Made by a program: the position numbers and the translations under genes. The notes under the pieces are model-generated. The model was not told the DNA's origin, did no database searches, and saw only the letters and a program-made list of their open reading frames with translations. Shown here one piece after another: positions 52,794 through 63,104 of a DNA stretch of 64,000 bases. Positions within the stretch are counted from its first letter, which is position 1, and the number at the start of each line of letters is the position of its first letter. This DNA is from CAZAIO01 sp964485235 (GTDB lineage: Bacteria; Chloroflexota; Dehalococcoidia; GIF9; UBA5629), in NCBI GenBank assembly GCA_964485235.1, contig CAZAIO010000001.1, forward strand, positions 1-64,000. The letters run 5' to 3'.

Positions 52794-54122
52794 TCATCTC
52801 ATCATCCCCATAAGGTTGCGGGGCAATTTTCCTTTTGCCATTACTTTCGTGAGCTTTTGTAACTGATAAAACTGATTGAGCACCTGATTGACATCGCTTG
52901 GTGCTGTACCGCTTCCTTTCGCTATACGACGCCTGCGGCTTCCACCTATAATCGAAGGATTGCGACGTTCCTCGGGAGTCATAGAGAGGATAACAGCCTC
53001 AATCTTTTTCATTTGTTGCTCTTCTTTCCCATCCGCCATCTTCGATGAAATCTTTGAAAATCCGGGAATCATATCCATCAACTGGTCCAACGGCCCCATC
53101 TTTTTAATCTGATTTAACTGTTCCAGGAAGTCTTCCAGCGTAAATGTAGAGCTTCGGATATTTTTTTCCAGCTTCTCTATCTGCTGCTTATCAAATGTTT
53201 TTTCCGCTTTTTCGATGAGCGTGAGCATATCACCCATACCCAGAATACGGGATGCCATACGGTCAGGATAAAAAGGCTCCAGATTGGCTGGCTTTTCACC
53301 GCTGCCTATGTATTTGACGGGCACCCCTGTAACCGAGCGAATTGAAAGCGCTGCACCGCCGCGGGCATCTCCGTCCATTTTTGTAAGAATCAGCCCGGTC
53401 AGGCCGACATGAAGATTGAACTCCTCGGCTATTTTCACTGAATCCTGCCCCACCATGGCATCTACAACAAGCAACACTTCTGAAGGATGCAATGCCTTTT
53501 TCATATCGGTCAATTCTTTCATTAATTCTTCATCGACATGCAAACGGCCCTGCGTATCTACTATCATCCACGTTGCTGCCATTTCTTTTGCACGTTTGAG
53601 CGCATTGCGACAAATAGTCAACGGAGTACTCTTCACATCCTCATGGTATACGGGCAGGTCCAATTGTTTCCCCAGTACAACAAGTTGTTCAATTGCCGCA
53701 GGCCGTCTGGTGTCTGCTGCTACGAGAAGAGGACGTTGTCCGGACTGTTTGAGCTGAAGAGCCAGCTTCGATGATGTGGTGGTTTTGCCTGAACCCTGAA
53801 GCCCGACCAGCATAATAATCGAAGGCGGTTGTGGTGAAACGGCAAGCTTTGCCTGGGTGATCCCCAGAAGATTGACCAATTCTTCATTTACAATTTTTAC
53901 GATTTGTTGTCCTGGCGTAAGACTTTCAAGTACTGCGGCGTTCAGTGCTTTCTCACGTACACCGGCAAGAAAGGTTTTTACCACTTTAAAGTTCACATCG
54001 GCTTCCAGAAGCGCAATCCGAATCAGCCGAAGAGCCTCGTCAATGTCTTTTTCGCTCAGCCTTCCCCTATTATTTAAATTGCGTAATACATTGCCGATCT
54101 TTTCAGTAAGTATTTCAAACAT
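52794..54122 (-). CDS. ffh: Signal recognition particle protein Ffh
   Basis: 442 residues. N domain (about 1-95), G domain with GLQGSGKTTTSSKLA (G1), DTRRPAAIEQL, DTQGRLHVDEELM (G3), TKMDGDARGG (G4) and GSGEKPANLEPF, then the Met-rich M domain (about 300-442) that binds 4.5S RNA and signal peptides, ending KLPRNLMGMMR. The G3 motif has DTQGR in place of DTAGR. It targets membrane proteins to SecYEG/YidC. Confidence 0.96.
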   Translation of the reverse strand: MFEILTEKIGNVLRNLNNRGRLSEKDIDEALRLIRIALLEADVNFKVVKTFLAGVREKALNAAVLESLTPGQQIVKIVNEELVNLLGITQAKLAVSPQPPSIIMLVGLQGSGKTTTSSKLALQLKQSGQRPLLVAADTRRPAAIEQLVVLGKQLDLPVYHEDVKSTPLTICRNALKRAKEMAATWMIVDTQGRLHVDEELMKELTDMKKALHPSEVLLVVDAMVGQDSVKIAEEFNLHVGLTGLILTKMDGDARGGAALSIRSVTGVPVKYIGSGEKPANLEPFYPDRMASRILGMGDMLTLIEKAEKTFDKQQIEKLEKNIRSSTFTLEDFLEQLNQIKKMGPLDQLMDMIPGFSKISSKMADGKEEQQMKKIEAVILSMTPEERRNPSIIGGSRRRRIAKGSGTAPSDVNQVLNQFYQLQKLTKVMAKGKLPRNLMGMMR

Positions 54123-54453
54123 GCGTAATTACCTCAATTCCAGTAAATTGTCGATAACCATTCGAACAACTTATTATAAACAATAACACTGCAATAATGA
54201 CAGAACACCGCATAATCATACAAGCATTAAATAACTTTATGTCAACTAAATCTGCTGTGTATTTTTACGTTATGCCTGCCCTATTTTAATACCGCGCCTG
54301 TGTTATAATAGCTATCTCATATTTATCTTACCATATCTGATATATCTGATTATCGACAGCTATACTATATATATAGTAGCTATCATAATATAAACGTTAT
54401 AAAATTAAATTAATCCGGCGATTACACAAACGCGTTGTTTTAAGTAATTTCAT
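54123..54453. other. 331-base AT-rich divergent intergenic region (ffh / SbcC-like)
   Basis: No gene is seen. It should hold the promoters of ffh (minus) and the SbcC-like gene (plus). On the minus strand TATAAT occurs at 54173-54178 without a good -35. A palindrome ACTATATATATAGT lies at 54364-54377. Nothing else stands out. Confidence 0.45.
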
Positions 54454-57027
54454 ATGATTCCGAAAAAGCTCACTATAAAGAATTTCATGTGCTATCGCGA
54501 TAATGTGCCGCCGCTTTCTTTCGACGGTATTCACGTTGCCTGTTTGTGCGGCGACAATGGAAACGGTAAATCGGCAATTTTCGACGCGATGACATGGGCA
54601 ATCTGGGGTGAATCACGTGCAAAAAGCGATGATGACCTTATTTATTTGGGGCAGCCTGAAATGGAAATCGAGCTTGAGTTCATGTCACGCGGTAAAGTAT
54701 ACCGCGTCCTTCGCAAACGTTCCAGAAGGCTCAGCGCAACAAGACCGGGGCATACTATTTTAGAGCTTCAAATATCAGACAACGGTAGCTATAAATCGAT
54801 GAGCGGCAACAGCTTTCAGGAGACACAGAAAATAATTATCGACCTGCTTAATATGGACTACCAGACTTTTGTTAACAGCGCTTTTCTTCGTCAGGGACAT
54901 TCAGATGAATTCAGCATTAAACGTCCCGGTGAACGCAAAGAGATTATCGCAACCATTCTCAACCTGTCCCAATATGACGAGCTGGAAAGAAAGGCAAAAG
55001 AAAAGGCGTTACAAAAAAAAGGTGAAATAGCCGAACTCGATAATTCGATTGAGGACATCGACACACAGCTTTCCCGCCTGAACGAGCATGAAACAAAACT
55101 AGGTGAGATACAACAGGTGCTGGACAATATCGAAAAGGAAAAAAAACAAAAGGAACAGTTACTATCGGCATTACGCGTACAGAAAGACATGATAGAGCGC
55201 AAAAAAGACCAGCTAAAGGCTATTCAAGACCGGATACAAGGAATGGCAGAGGACCTGAACTACTGGAAACAAAAATTGGAAACCAGCAGAAAAAAGATAG
55301 CCGAGTACGAATCGGTCATGGCAAATAAGGATGATATTGTCAGGGGATATACTGAATATATTTCGACCGGCAAGACCAATGAGGAATATAACCGTAAGTT
55401 GGGCCAGTTGCTTACCATCAACGAGCATATCAACAAACTGGAACATGAAATACAAAAAGCCGGAGAGCTTCTCACTATTGAATATGAAAAGATAAGGGCT
55501 AAAATAACCGACAGAGAACAAAGCTTCAATAAAATATCGTCACTGGAACAAAGTCTGACGGAAGCCCGGCACGATGTTGTCGCTATCGGAGAAATGGAAC
55601 AGGAACTGTCAACACGGAGAAAGGAAGCACAATCGATATCCTCCCGTATCAGTTATTTAGAATCGACCTTCGCGCAAGCAGAACAGGAAACGGAAAGTCT
55701 TCATGAAAGACACAAACTGCTTTCTCAGGGGGAAACACGTTGTCCCCTCTGTGAGACAGAGCTCGGACAGGATGGAATAGAACGTATCGAGATGAAACTA
55801 GCAAAGGAAATAGAAGATAAAGAGGTTATACGGCAGAAGGTAGTACAGGAACTGTCACAAAAACGCGAAATATTAAAATCGATTGAGCAGGACGTAGCTG
55901 AAAAGGAACGGCGGCTCAACCAGGAGCGGTCCCGACGGCAAAGCCGGCTGGATATTATAGGTAAAGAATTGGAAGCAGCAAGAAAGGCAGGCAATGAGAT
56001 TGCCTCTGAGAAATCACGCCTTGAAGAGATCGAAGAACAGCTTGCCAATAAAGAGTATGCAGTACATGAGCAGCAGTCTCTGACAAAACTGGAGCAGGTG
56101 AGGAATATACTCGACTACAATAAAACACAGCATGAAACCGTTAAAAAACAACTTGAAGCGCTTATTAAATATGACAGCCTTAAACGTGAATACGATGACG
56201 TAATGAAATATAACGACCAGGAAAAACGTTCTCTTGCCGAGGCGGAATTGAGGATTTCTCATCTTGATGCCGGAACACAGGAAGCAACACAAACCCGGGA
56301 GTCTCTGAACAGCGAAATAGCCGTATTGTCGACTGAGGTAATAAAACTCGACCAGGCGGAACGTGAATACGCGTTATTACAGGAACAGGAACGACAGCAG
56401 CGCGATCTGCTCATGACGTACCAGGAAAGAAAAAGACACCTTGTCGAACTCGATAGCGTAAAGCATGATAAAGAAGCACTACGTAAAGAAGCTGAAAAAG
56501 AAGACCTGATCTACAGGGAACTTACCGAAGCATTCAGTAAGAAAGGGGTACAGGCGCTGCTTATAAGCCAGGCCTATCCTGAGATTGAAATGGAAGCCAA
56601 CCGGCTGCTTGGAAAAATGACCGACAACAGGCTCTCGCTGAAATTGGAAAGTCAGCGCGAGATGAGGTCCAAAAAAAACGAAACAATAGAAACACTCGAT
56701 ATTAAAATTGCGGATGAACTCGGAACACGTAATTATGAAATGTATAGTGGCGGCGAAGCGTTCCGTATCGATCTGGCGCTGCGCATTGCGCTTTCAAAAT
56801 TACTTGTACGGCGTGCGGGCGCTTCATTGCCCTTACTAATTATAGACGAAGGATTCGGAACTCAGGACAGTTCAGGAAGAGAACGTCTGGTTGAAGCTAT
56901 TAACTCTATTCAGGACGACTTTGAAAAGATATTTGTTATCACACATCTTGAAGAGCTTAAAGAGAGTTTTCCCATAACAATAAATGTCGTAAAAACTGCT
57001 GACGGCTCAACGATATCCATCAGTTAA
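54454..57027 (+). CDS. sbcC: SbcC/Rad50-like SMC-family ATPase
   Basis: 857 residues. N-terminal ATPase half with Walker A GDNGNGKSAIFDAMTW near residue 34, then a long coiled coil. A zinc hook CPLC at Cys430/Cys433 sits at its turn, the coiled coil returns, and the C-terminal half has signature MYSGGEAFRIDLALRIALS and Walker B LLIIDEGFGTQD. This is the Rad50/SbcC layout at Rad50 size. With SbcD (Mre11) it would process DNA double-strand ends and hairpins. No SbcD gene lies in the window; the upstream side is the ffh divergent region, so the partner must be elsewhere. There is no strong ribosome site. Confidence 0.92.
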   Translation: MIPKKLTIKNFMCYRDNVPPLSFDGIHVACLCGDNGNGKSAIFDAMTWAIWGESRAKSDDDLIYLGQPEMEIELEFMSRGKVYRVLRKRSRRLSATRPGHTILELQISDNGSYKSMSGNSFQETQKIIIDLLNMDYQTFVNSAFLRQGHSDEFSIKRPGERKEIIATILNLSQYDELERKAKEKALQKKGEIAELDNSIEDIDTQLSRLNEHETKLGEIQQVLDNIEKEKKQKEQLLSALRVQKDMIERKKDQLKAIQDRIQGMAEDLNYWKQKLETSRKKIAEYESVMANKDDIVRGYTEYISTGKTNEEYNRKLGQLLTINEHINKLEHEIQKAGELLTIEYEKIRAKITDREQSFNKISSLEQSLTEARHDVVAIGEMEQELSTRRKEAQSISSRISYLESTFAQAEQETESLHERHKLLSQGETRCPLCETELGQDGIERIEMKLAKEIEDKEVIRQKVVQELSQKREILKSIEQDVAEKERRLNQERSRRQSRLDIIGKELEAARKAGNEIASEKSRLEEIEEQLANKEYAVHEQQSLTKLEQVRNILDYNKTQHETVKKQLEALIKYDSLKREYDDVMKYNDQEKRSLAEAELRISHLDAGTQEATQTRESLNSEIAVLSTEVIKLDQAEREYALLQEQERQQRDLLMTYQERKRHLVELDSVKHDKEALRKEAEKEDLIYRELTEAFSKKGVQALLISQAYPEIEMEANRLLGKMTDNRLSLKLESQREMRSKKNETIETLDIKIADELGTRNYEMYSGGEAFRIDLALRIALSKLLVRRAGASLPLLIIDEGFGTQDSSGRERLVEAINSIQDDFEKIFVITHLEELKESFPITINVVKTADGSTISIS

Positions 57028-57084
57028 CAGATAATAATTATATTGCCTGTGCTTGATAAAACAGTGATATCAAAAACTAATTCT

Positions 57085-59949
57085 TCATGCAGTGACGGGG
57101 TATTCGCACTTTGAAACTGCAAGGTTATCCCGAAGGTATCGTCCGGTAGCCGAGTTTTCGTTCATTGCCACCTTTTCCGGAGTACCCGTAGCAACGATAT
57201 GTCCGCCGTCATCACCTGCGCCGGGACCCAGATCGATTATATAATCGGCATTCTTCACTACATCCAGATTATGCTCGATAATCACCACCGTATTCCCTGA
57301 ATCGACCAGTCGCTGTAAAACTTTGAGCAAACAATCGATATCGGCAAATGATAGCCCTGTCGTCGGCTCATCCAGAATATAAAGCGTTTTCCCTGTAGAC
57401 CGGCGTGATAATTCGGTAGCCAGTTTGACCCGTTGAGCTTCACCACCGGACAGTGTCGGAGCAGGCTGGCCAAGACGCATATAACCCAACCCTACATCTT
57501 TCAGCGTCTCCAGCTTATTTTTCAATCTGGGCTGATTTGAGAAGAATTCCAGAGCTTCATCAACGGTCATATTCAGTACATCGGCAATATTCTTACCCTT
57601 GAAGTGAACTTCCAATGCTTCCCTGTTATATCTTTTTCCTTTGCAGATTTCACATGGTACAGTAACATCAGGAAGAAACTGCATTTCAATTTGAATATAG
57701 CCTTCACCCTGGCATGCTTCGCACCGTCCGCCTTTCACATTGAATGAAAACCGTCCCGGCATATAACCACGCATTCTGGCTTCGGGAACAGATGCAAAAA
57801 GCTCTCTCACAGGCGTAAACGTTCCTGTATAGGTAGCAGGATTGCTCCTCGGAGTACGGCCTATCGGCGACTGGTCTATATTCACCACTTTATCGATATG
57901 CTCGATGCCGGTAATTCCCTCGCACAGCCCTCCCCTGTCTTTTGCCCTGTACATTGTCGCTGCAAGGTTCTTATATAATATATCGTTGATGAGCGTGCTC
58001 TTTCCACTCCCAGATACTCCGCTTATGCAAACAAACTTCCCGAGCGGTATTTTCACGTCTAGATGTTTCAAATTATTCTCGGCAGCACCTTTTATTTCCA
58101 GGTATTTCCCTGAGCCTTTACGGCGATGATCGGGCAACGGTATCTGTTTCGCTTTACTGAGGTACTGTCCGGTAAGCGACCGGTTACATTTCGTAATATC
58201 GGACATAGTACCGCTTGCAACAACGTATCCTCCGTGTTCTCCCGCACCGGGTCCAATATCGACGATATAGTCTGCTGCGCGCATCATCGCCTCATCATGT
58301 TCGACAATAATGACCGAATTTCCCAGGTCCCTCAACCGTTTGAGGGTATCTATTAAACGGTGCACATCGGCAGGATGCAAGCCTATTGTCGGCTCATCGC
58401 AAATATACAGCACTCCCATAAGCCCGCTGCCGATTTGTGTCGCCAGACGTATACGTTGCGCCTCACCACCGCTTAAAGTCGCCGAGGGCCTGTCAAGCGT
58501 TAGATAACCCAGACCGATGTCATTAAGAAATCCAAGACGTGTATTTATCTCTTTCAAAATCTGATGAGCTATTAAAAGCTCGTTAGCAGACAAACAGGAC
58601 TTTGTATCCGATTCGTTACCTACATAGTGTATCCACCGGGACATTGCAAAAGCGGACAATCCGGTCACTTCAATGATATTTTTCTTATCTACCGTAACAG
58701 CAAGCGATTCCGGTTTAAGTCGTTTGCCTTCACATACAGGACACATTCTGGTTGCCATATATCGTTCGATATGCGCCCTTGAATTACCGGATTCCGTCTC
58801 TCGATATAAACGTTCCAGCCGTGTAACAGCCCCTTCGTAACCGGTGAAATACTCTCTTACCTTTCCATATTTGTTTCTATATTTCACGGACTCGTTGTTT
58901 TCTCCATATAAAACAAGATTCAGGTGCTCCGGCTTCAGGTCTTTAATGGGAGTATGAAGCGAAAAACCATGACGTCGTGCAAGCGCCTGCAATTCAGTTG
59001 CATACCAGGTACCCCACCCCCACGCCCCTATAGCGCCCTCGACCAGGCTCAGGTTTTTATCAGGTATCAGAATATCTGTATCTATTTCCATTTTAATGCC
59101 GAGCCCTCCGCAAGCGGGACATGCGCCGTGCGGGCTATTGAAGCTAAAAGTTCGTGGAGCAATCTCACCCAGGCTGATACCGCAATAAACACAGGCAAAA
59201 TGTTCTGAAAAAAGTAATTCTTCACCGTCTACAATAGACACCAGCACCACCCCACCTCCGAGTTTCAACGCTGTTTCCAGTGAATCAGTAATCCTGCTGC
59301 TTTCATCATCATTCCCTGTCTGAAGCCGGTCAACAACCACCTCAATCGTATGCTTTTTATTTTTGTCCAGATCAAATTCTTCAGAAAGGTCATGGATAAT
59401 ACCGTCAATCCGCACACGAACGAAACCAGCCTTGCGTAAATCATCAAAAACAGACCTGTGTTCTCCCTTTCTGTCCTTCACAAGCGGTGCCAGGATCATT
59501 ATTCTTTTTCCGGCAGGTATTGACTGTACCGCATCGACAATTTGTTGTACCGTTTGTTTTGAAATCTCACGACCGCAGTTAGGACAATGCGGATGACCTA
59601 CACGGGCAAACAGAAGTCTCAAATAATCGTAGATTTCTGTTACCGTTCCTACGGTAGATCTCGGATTGTGAGAGGGCCCCTTCTGGTCGATCGAAATGGC
59701 AGGGCTTAGCCCTTCAATATAATCGACATCCGGTTTCTCCATTTTACCTAAAAATTGGCGTGCATAAGCAGCAAGCGATTCCATATACCGTCGCTGCCCT
59801 TCAGCATAGATGGTATCAAAAGCAAGAGAGCTTTTCCCCGACCCCGAAACGCCGGTAATAGCGACAAGCTTATCCCGGGGTATTGAAATATCGATATTCT
59901 TTAAATTATGTTCGCGCGCACCTTTTACAATTATCGAGTCAAGAGACAC
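57085..59949 (-). CDS. uvrA: Excinuclease ABC subunit A
   Basis: 954 residues, full-length UvrA. Two ABC ATPase modules: Walker [21 protein letters not shown] near 32 and [17 protein letters not shown] near 640, with signatures [16 protein letters not shown] and [16 protein letters not shown]. Zinc modules: CVYCG...CPACGG in the first half, CPVCEG in the insertion, and CEACQGEG...[10 protein letters not shown] in the second half. It recognises DNA damage for nucleotide excision repair with UvrB/UvrC, not in the window. It is convergent with the SbcC-like gene, 57 bases apart. Confidence 0.98.
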   Translation of the reverse strand: MSLDSIIVKGAREHNLKNIDISIPRDKLVAITGVSGSGKSSLAFDTIYAEGQRRYMESLAAYARQFLGKMEKPDVDYIEGLSPAISIDQKGPSHNPRSTVGTVTEIYDYLRLLFARVGHPHCPNCGREISKQTVQQIVDAVQSIPAGKRIMILAPLVKDRKGEHRSVFDDLRKAGFVRVRIDGIIHDLSEEFDLDKNKKHTIEVVVDRLQTGNDDESSRITDSLETALKLGGGVVLVSIVDGEELLFSEHFACVYCGISLGEIAPRTFSFNSPHGACPACGGLGIKMEIDTDILIPDKNLSLVEGAIGAWGWGTWYATELQALARRHGFSLHTPIKDLKPEHLNLVLYGENNESVKYRNKYGKVREYFTGYEGAVTRLERLYRETESGNSRAHIERYMATRMCPVCEGKRLKPESLAVTVDKKNIIEVTGLSAFAMSRWIHYVGNESDTKSCLSANELLIAHQILKEINTRLGFLNDIGLGYLTLDRPSATLSGGEAQRIRLATQIGSGLMGVLYICDEPTIGLHPADVHRLIDTLKRLRDLGNSVIIVEHDEAMMRAADYIVDIGPGAGEHGGYVVASGTMSDITKCNRSLTGQYLSKAKQIPLPDHRRKGSGKYLEIKGAAENNLKHLDVKIPLGKFVCISGVSGSGKSTLINDILYKNLAATMYRAKDRGGLCEGITGIEHIDKVVNIDQSPIGRTPRSNPATYTGTFTPVRELFASVPEARMRGYMPGRFSFNVKGGRCEACQGEGYIQIEMQFLPDVTVPCEICKGKRYNREALEVHFKGKNIADVLNMTVDEALEFFSNQPRLKNKLETLKDVGLGYMRLGQPAPTLSGGEAQRVKLATELSRRSTGKTLYILDEPTTGLSFADIDCLLKVLQRLVDSGNTVVIIEHNLDVVKNADYIIDLGPGAGDDGGHIVATGTPEKVAMNENSATGRYLRDNLAVSKCEYPVTA

Positions 59950-60012
59950 ATTTATTCCTCATAACAACATATACTAAAATTTAATTTTAACATGACCGGA
60001 AAATAAAGACAC

Positions 60013-60035
60013 AAACCGGTCGTTATGACCGGTTT
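60013..60035. terminator. Inverted repeat between uvrA and the AI-2E permease gene
   Basis: AAACCGGTC-GTTAT-GACCGGTTT, a perfect 9-bp stem. It lies after the permease gene on the minus strand. The following T tract on the minus strand is weak, so it may be a terminator or a protein site. Confidence 0.5.
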
Positions 60036-60099
60036 AAAACGCAGTATGGTAAAAAAAGGCCCCTATTGAAATTCTTCTGAACAATACCGACCGGATAAA

Positions 60100-61224
60100 T
60101 CACTCCTCCGGTACATTTTCCGTAACATTTTGAGAAGATACTTCAGTTTCTTCTTTAGCAGCATTTGTGCGGACATATTTATAGATTTCGACGATCGTCG
60201 CGGTCAAAGGAGCAATCAATATAATACCCCAGATACCGGCAAGGTAAGAGCCAAGCACTATCAATACCATTAGCACAGCCGGATTGATATGCAGCAGCCC
60301 TCCCTGTATTCTGGGAACGAGAAAAATATTCTCTACCTGTTGTACTGCAAGATACACGACTGCCACCCATATAACTTTGTCCGGTGCAGTAGCAAGCGCT
60401 ACCATCACACCAACCGCTGCCCCAAGCCATGGTCCAAGGATCGGAATAAGTTCAGTGAATCCTGCGACCACAGCAAGAGGGACTGCTAGCTTGATTCTTA
60501 ATATACTCAGCCCGATGAAATCCAGTGAGGCAACCACCAGACCGAGAAGTAATTGGGCCCGTACATATCTACCTAATATATTTTCGACAATATTGATCAC
60601 ATTATGTGTATGTATCGCAACGCCGGGTGAGAGATATGAATAAAAACCTTCTTTCAGTTTTTCCGTGTCTTTTAAGATAAAGAACAGGAAAATCGGCAGA
60701 GATATGAGGGCAAGCACGAAATTAACTGTCGTAGGTATGAACTCAAGCGTGTTCATAACTCCCTGTTGTATAGTGCCGCTCGCTTTTCCTCCGATCTCTT
60801 TAATATAGTTATTCACCTCCTGTTGCCATTCCTCGGGAATACTATATCGAAAAGAATCGAGCCAGCCTTCTATGGTTTTCCATGCCCCTGTAATATAACT
60901 CGGTGCATTCTGAATTAATACAATAAATGAATCGGCAACTTCGGAGATAATATAGAATATAAAAAGACCGACTATCGCGATTACCAGTAAAAAGATCACG
61001 AATATTAATACGATCCGTTTCGTGTGATGGTATTTCCCTTTATAAGGTAATTTCTTCTCAATCCAGTTAATTACCGGATGTACAAGATATGCAATGACAA
61101 TACCTATGATAAAAGGAAATATTGCACTGCGTAATGCATAAAGAATTGCAAACGTGATAATGAGACCGATTAAAAAGAAGATCAGATTACGGTGTCTTTG
61201 AAATATACCCTGGTTATCAGACAA
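60100..61224 (-). CDS. AI-2E (YdiK/TqsA) family membrane transporter
   Basis: 374 residues, about eight helices, typical of the AI-2E transporter family. Conserved segments: IGIVIAYLVHPVINWIEKKLP near the N-terminus, a central soluble-like stretch with VLALISLPIFLFFILKDTEKLKEGFYSYL, and a GFTELIPILGPWLGAAVGVMVAL loop followed by VAVVYLAVQQVENIFLVPRIQGG. Family members export AI-2 or act as Na+/H+ antiporters, so the substrate is not certain. The C-terminus is acidic (EETEVSSQNVTENVPEE). Confidence 0.92.
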   Translation of the reverse strand: MSDNQGIFQRHRNLIFFLIGLIITFAILYALRSAIFPFIIGIVIAYLVHPVINWIEKKLPYKGKYHHTKRIVLIFVIFLLVIAIVGLFIFYIISEVADSFIVLIQNAPSYITGAWKTIEGWLDSFRYSIPEEWQQEVNNYIKEIGGKASGTIQQGVMNTLEFIPTTVNFVLALISLPIFLFFILKDTEKLKEGFYSYLSPGVAIHTHNVINIVENILGRYVRAQLLLGLVVASLDFIGLSILRIKLAVPLAVVAGFTELIPILGPWLGAAVGVMVALATAPDKVIWVAVVYLAVQQVENIFLVPRIQGGLLHINPAVLMVLIVLGSYLAGIWGIILIAPLTATIVEIYKYVRTNAAKEETEVSSQNVTENVPEE

Positions 61225-61440
61225 AAATACACCCCATATATTGAATCCGGCAGAGTCCGGTAAATTCGTTTTTGATCTTCACCGAACTTATACAGTCCTT
61301 ATTGTACGGTAAGATAACCTGTATTTGATATAACATACTCCACTCAAGGAAAGTTTATATCAAGTTCAGGTTATCGTATCGGATACATATATCTTCCGCT
61401 TATATATACCCCCGTACTCCAACCACGTCCACTACTCTGT

Positions 61441-61671
61441 TTAAGCATCCCCCGTCAGTTCATCTGCTTTTTTCTTCATCTCAGCAGCAGTCTCTTTAAT
61501 TTTTTCCGCTGTCTCAAATGCCCTTTCTCTTACCTCTTCAGCTTTTTCCCTGATAAAATATCGAGTTTCCACTCCTGAACGGGGAGCATAGAGCACTCCG
61601 GCTGCCAATCCAACCACCGCACCTACAATAAAGCCAACAAGAAATCCGGTATTTTCATCCTTGCTAGACAT
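61441..61671 (-). CDS. YtxH-domain small membrane protein
   Basis: 76 residues: a glycine-rich transmembrane segment (GFLVGFIVGAVVGLAAGVLYAPRSG, about 9-33) followed by a Lys/Glu-rich helix with repeated EKAEEVRERAFETAEKIKE. This is the YtxH pattern of general stress-type proteins. It overlaps the upstream 108-residue gene by 8 bases and forms an operon with it. Function unknown. Confidence 0.85.
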   Translation of the reverse strand: MSSKDENTGFLVGFIVGAVVGLAAGVLYAPRSGVETRYFIREKAEEVRERAFETAEKIKETAAEMKKKADELTGDA

Positions 61672-61990
61672 CTTTGCCTCCTTTTTTTTCGGTAAACGAA
61701 TTAATTAGTTCATATCCCTTGCGTATACCCTGGATGATAGACATTATCTGTACTAACGGACTCAGTATTTCAGATTTCACATCCACGATATCCTGATGTA
61801 CTTCTGAAACAATATCCTTGAACTGTTCCGTCGTCAACTCGACCGCATTCATTATCATCCTGGTTTTTTTAACCAATGACTTTATGATTGTAGATAAATA
61901 TATAGTCACCCCGATAATAACAAGAATCAGAATGCAGGTAACCGCCCCGGCTATGCATATTATTAAGTCCCTGTACCATTCAATACCCAT
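61664..61990 (-). CDS. DUF948-like small membrane protein
   Basis: 108 residues with one N-terminal helix (about 9-32, LIICIAGAVTCILILVIIGVTIYL) and a helical tail (VELTTEQFKDIVSEVHQDIVDVKSEILSPLV) that looks like coiled coil. Proteins like this (DUF948) are commonly paired with YtxH proteins, as here. GGAGG upstream of the ATG. Role unknown, probably envelope-associated. Confidence 0.75.
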   Translation of the reverse strand: MGIEWYRDLIICIAGAVTCILILVIIGVTIYLSTIIKSLVKKTRMIMNAVELTTEQFKDIVSEVHQDIVDVKSEILSPLVQIMSIIQGIRKGYELINSFTEKKGGKDV

Positions 61991-62086
61991 TCTTTTCCTC
62001 CTATATTAAAATTTGTTATTTCTGCCTTTACATTAAATACAGCATTATAGGATTAACCTGCCGACGCCGTTCGACATCACCATATA

Positions 62087-62815
62087 TTAAGGTATCAAAA
62101 TGCAGTCCTTCATTTTCACAGACATAAAATAACCATCGCATTTTCCCTCTATAGTCACTATATCACCGGGCTCGAGGCCGGATACTTCTGAGCCATGTTG
62201 CCCGTCGAACGTGCACTGGATTTCCCAGTCCTCAATACTGCCTCCGGATAATTTGATAAAATATATCCCCATGATATTCTTATTAACACTGCTCACCTTA
62301 CCTGTCACTTCTAAAACTTTACCTTTATAAAGGTTATCTGCCGCTACCTCGTCTTTCGCATAATCATCGCTTAACTTTTCAGCAGTAAGTTCAAACGCAA
62401 CATTGCCCAGAGTTGCCGGTGCAGTTTGTGGTGTACTCTGTCCGGACTTTCCCTGCAAAAATGAATCTATAGCAAAGACCGCGGTAATACATAACATGAT
62501 CACAATAAACCCTACAAGCCAGGGGGTAGCGGGATTCCGTGTCATTCCTGACGGTTTCTGCTTCTTCTCAGGCTTCTTTTCATTCAGCTCGGAGGATTTA
62601 TCGCCGTTAGGAACCGGCTCCGGTTCTACCTCCTGGTCAGCTTTGATTCCCCAATCAAGCGCAACGCCGCAATTCGGACACGCATTATAATCGGCGCTGA
62701 TATTTGCCCTGCACTGCGGGCATTTATAATGAAACGGTTCCCCGCAACGAATACAAAAACGGTTCCCTAGATTATTCTGTTCTCCACATTTATAACATTG
62801 CACTAATTGCTGCAT
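62087..62815 (-). CDS. Double zinc-ribbon membrane protein with OB-fold outer domain
   Basis: 242 residues. Two zinc ribbons with Cys 7/10/21/24 and 32/35/46/49, a charged linker (EPEPVPNGDKSSELNEKKPEKK), a transmembrane helix about 97-118, and an outer domain (about 140-242). The outer domain pattern LSDDYAKDEVAADNLYKGKVLEVTGKV belongs to the tRNA_anti-like OB fold. The ribbon spacing is identical to the protein at 20707-21399, so both share an inner module with different outer parts. Function unknown. Confidence 0.82.
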   Translation of the reverse strand: MQQLVQCYKCGEQNNLGNRFCIRCGEPFHYKCPQCRANISADYNACPNCGVALDWGIKADQEVEPEPVPNGDKSSELNEKKPEKKQKPSGMTRNPATPWLVGFIVIMLCITAVFAIDSFLQGKSGQSTPQTAPATLGNVAFELTAEKLSDDYAKDEVAADNLYKGKVLEVTGKVSSVNKNIMGIYFIKLSGGSIEDWEIQCTFDGQHGSEVSGLEPGDIVTIEGKCDGYFMSVKMKDCILIP

Positions 62816-63027
62816 GACATCCGATCAAACTATATATACTATGCACATTTTATCTATATTTGTAGTTTTTTACACCTGATCTGTATTATATCAAAGCGAA
62901 TGTAATTTGGTTCATGTAACAACGGGAAATTATTACTGAAATAATCTAAACTCCAGTCGTCATTACGATAACACTCTATGGATGTAACTATATATTAATT
63001 TATTTTTATACACAATAGTCAATCTGA

Positions 63028-63065
63028 TAAAAAAGGCATAAAGAGGAATTCCTCTTTATGCCTTT
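63028..63065 (-). terminator. Strong terminator of the short-chain dehydrogenase gene
   Basis: On the minus strand: AAAGGCATAAAGAGG-AATT-CCTCTTTATGCCTTT, a perfect 15-bp stem, followed by a run of T (63034-63029 as A on the plus strand). It lies 40 bases after the stop at 63105. Confidence 0.93.
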
Positions 63066-63104
63066 GAAGACAAGAAGAAACGTATGGATTTTTATATTAT
63101 CCGG

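Noticed and set aside
54364..54377. ACTATATATATAGT palindrome as an operator
   Set aside because: Simple alternating AT sequence in an AT-rich region; chance occurrence is likely.
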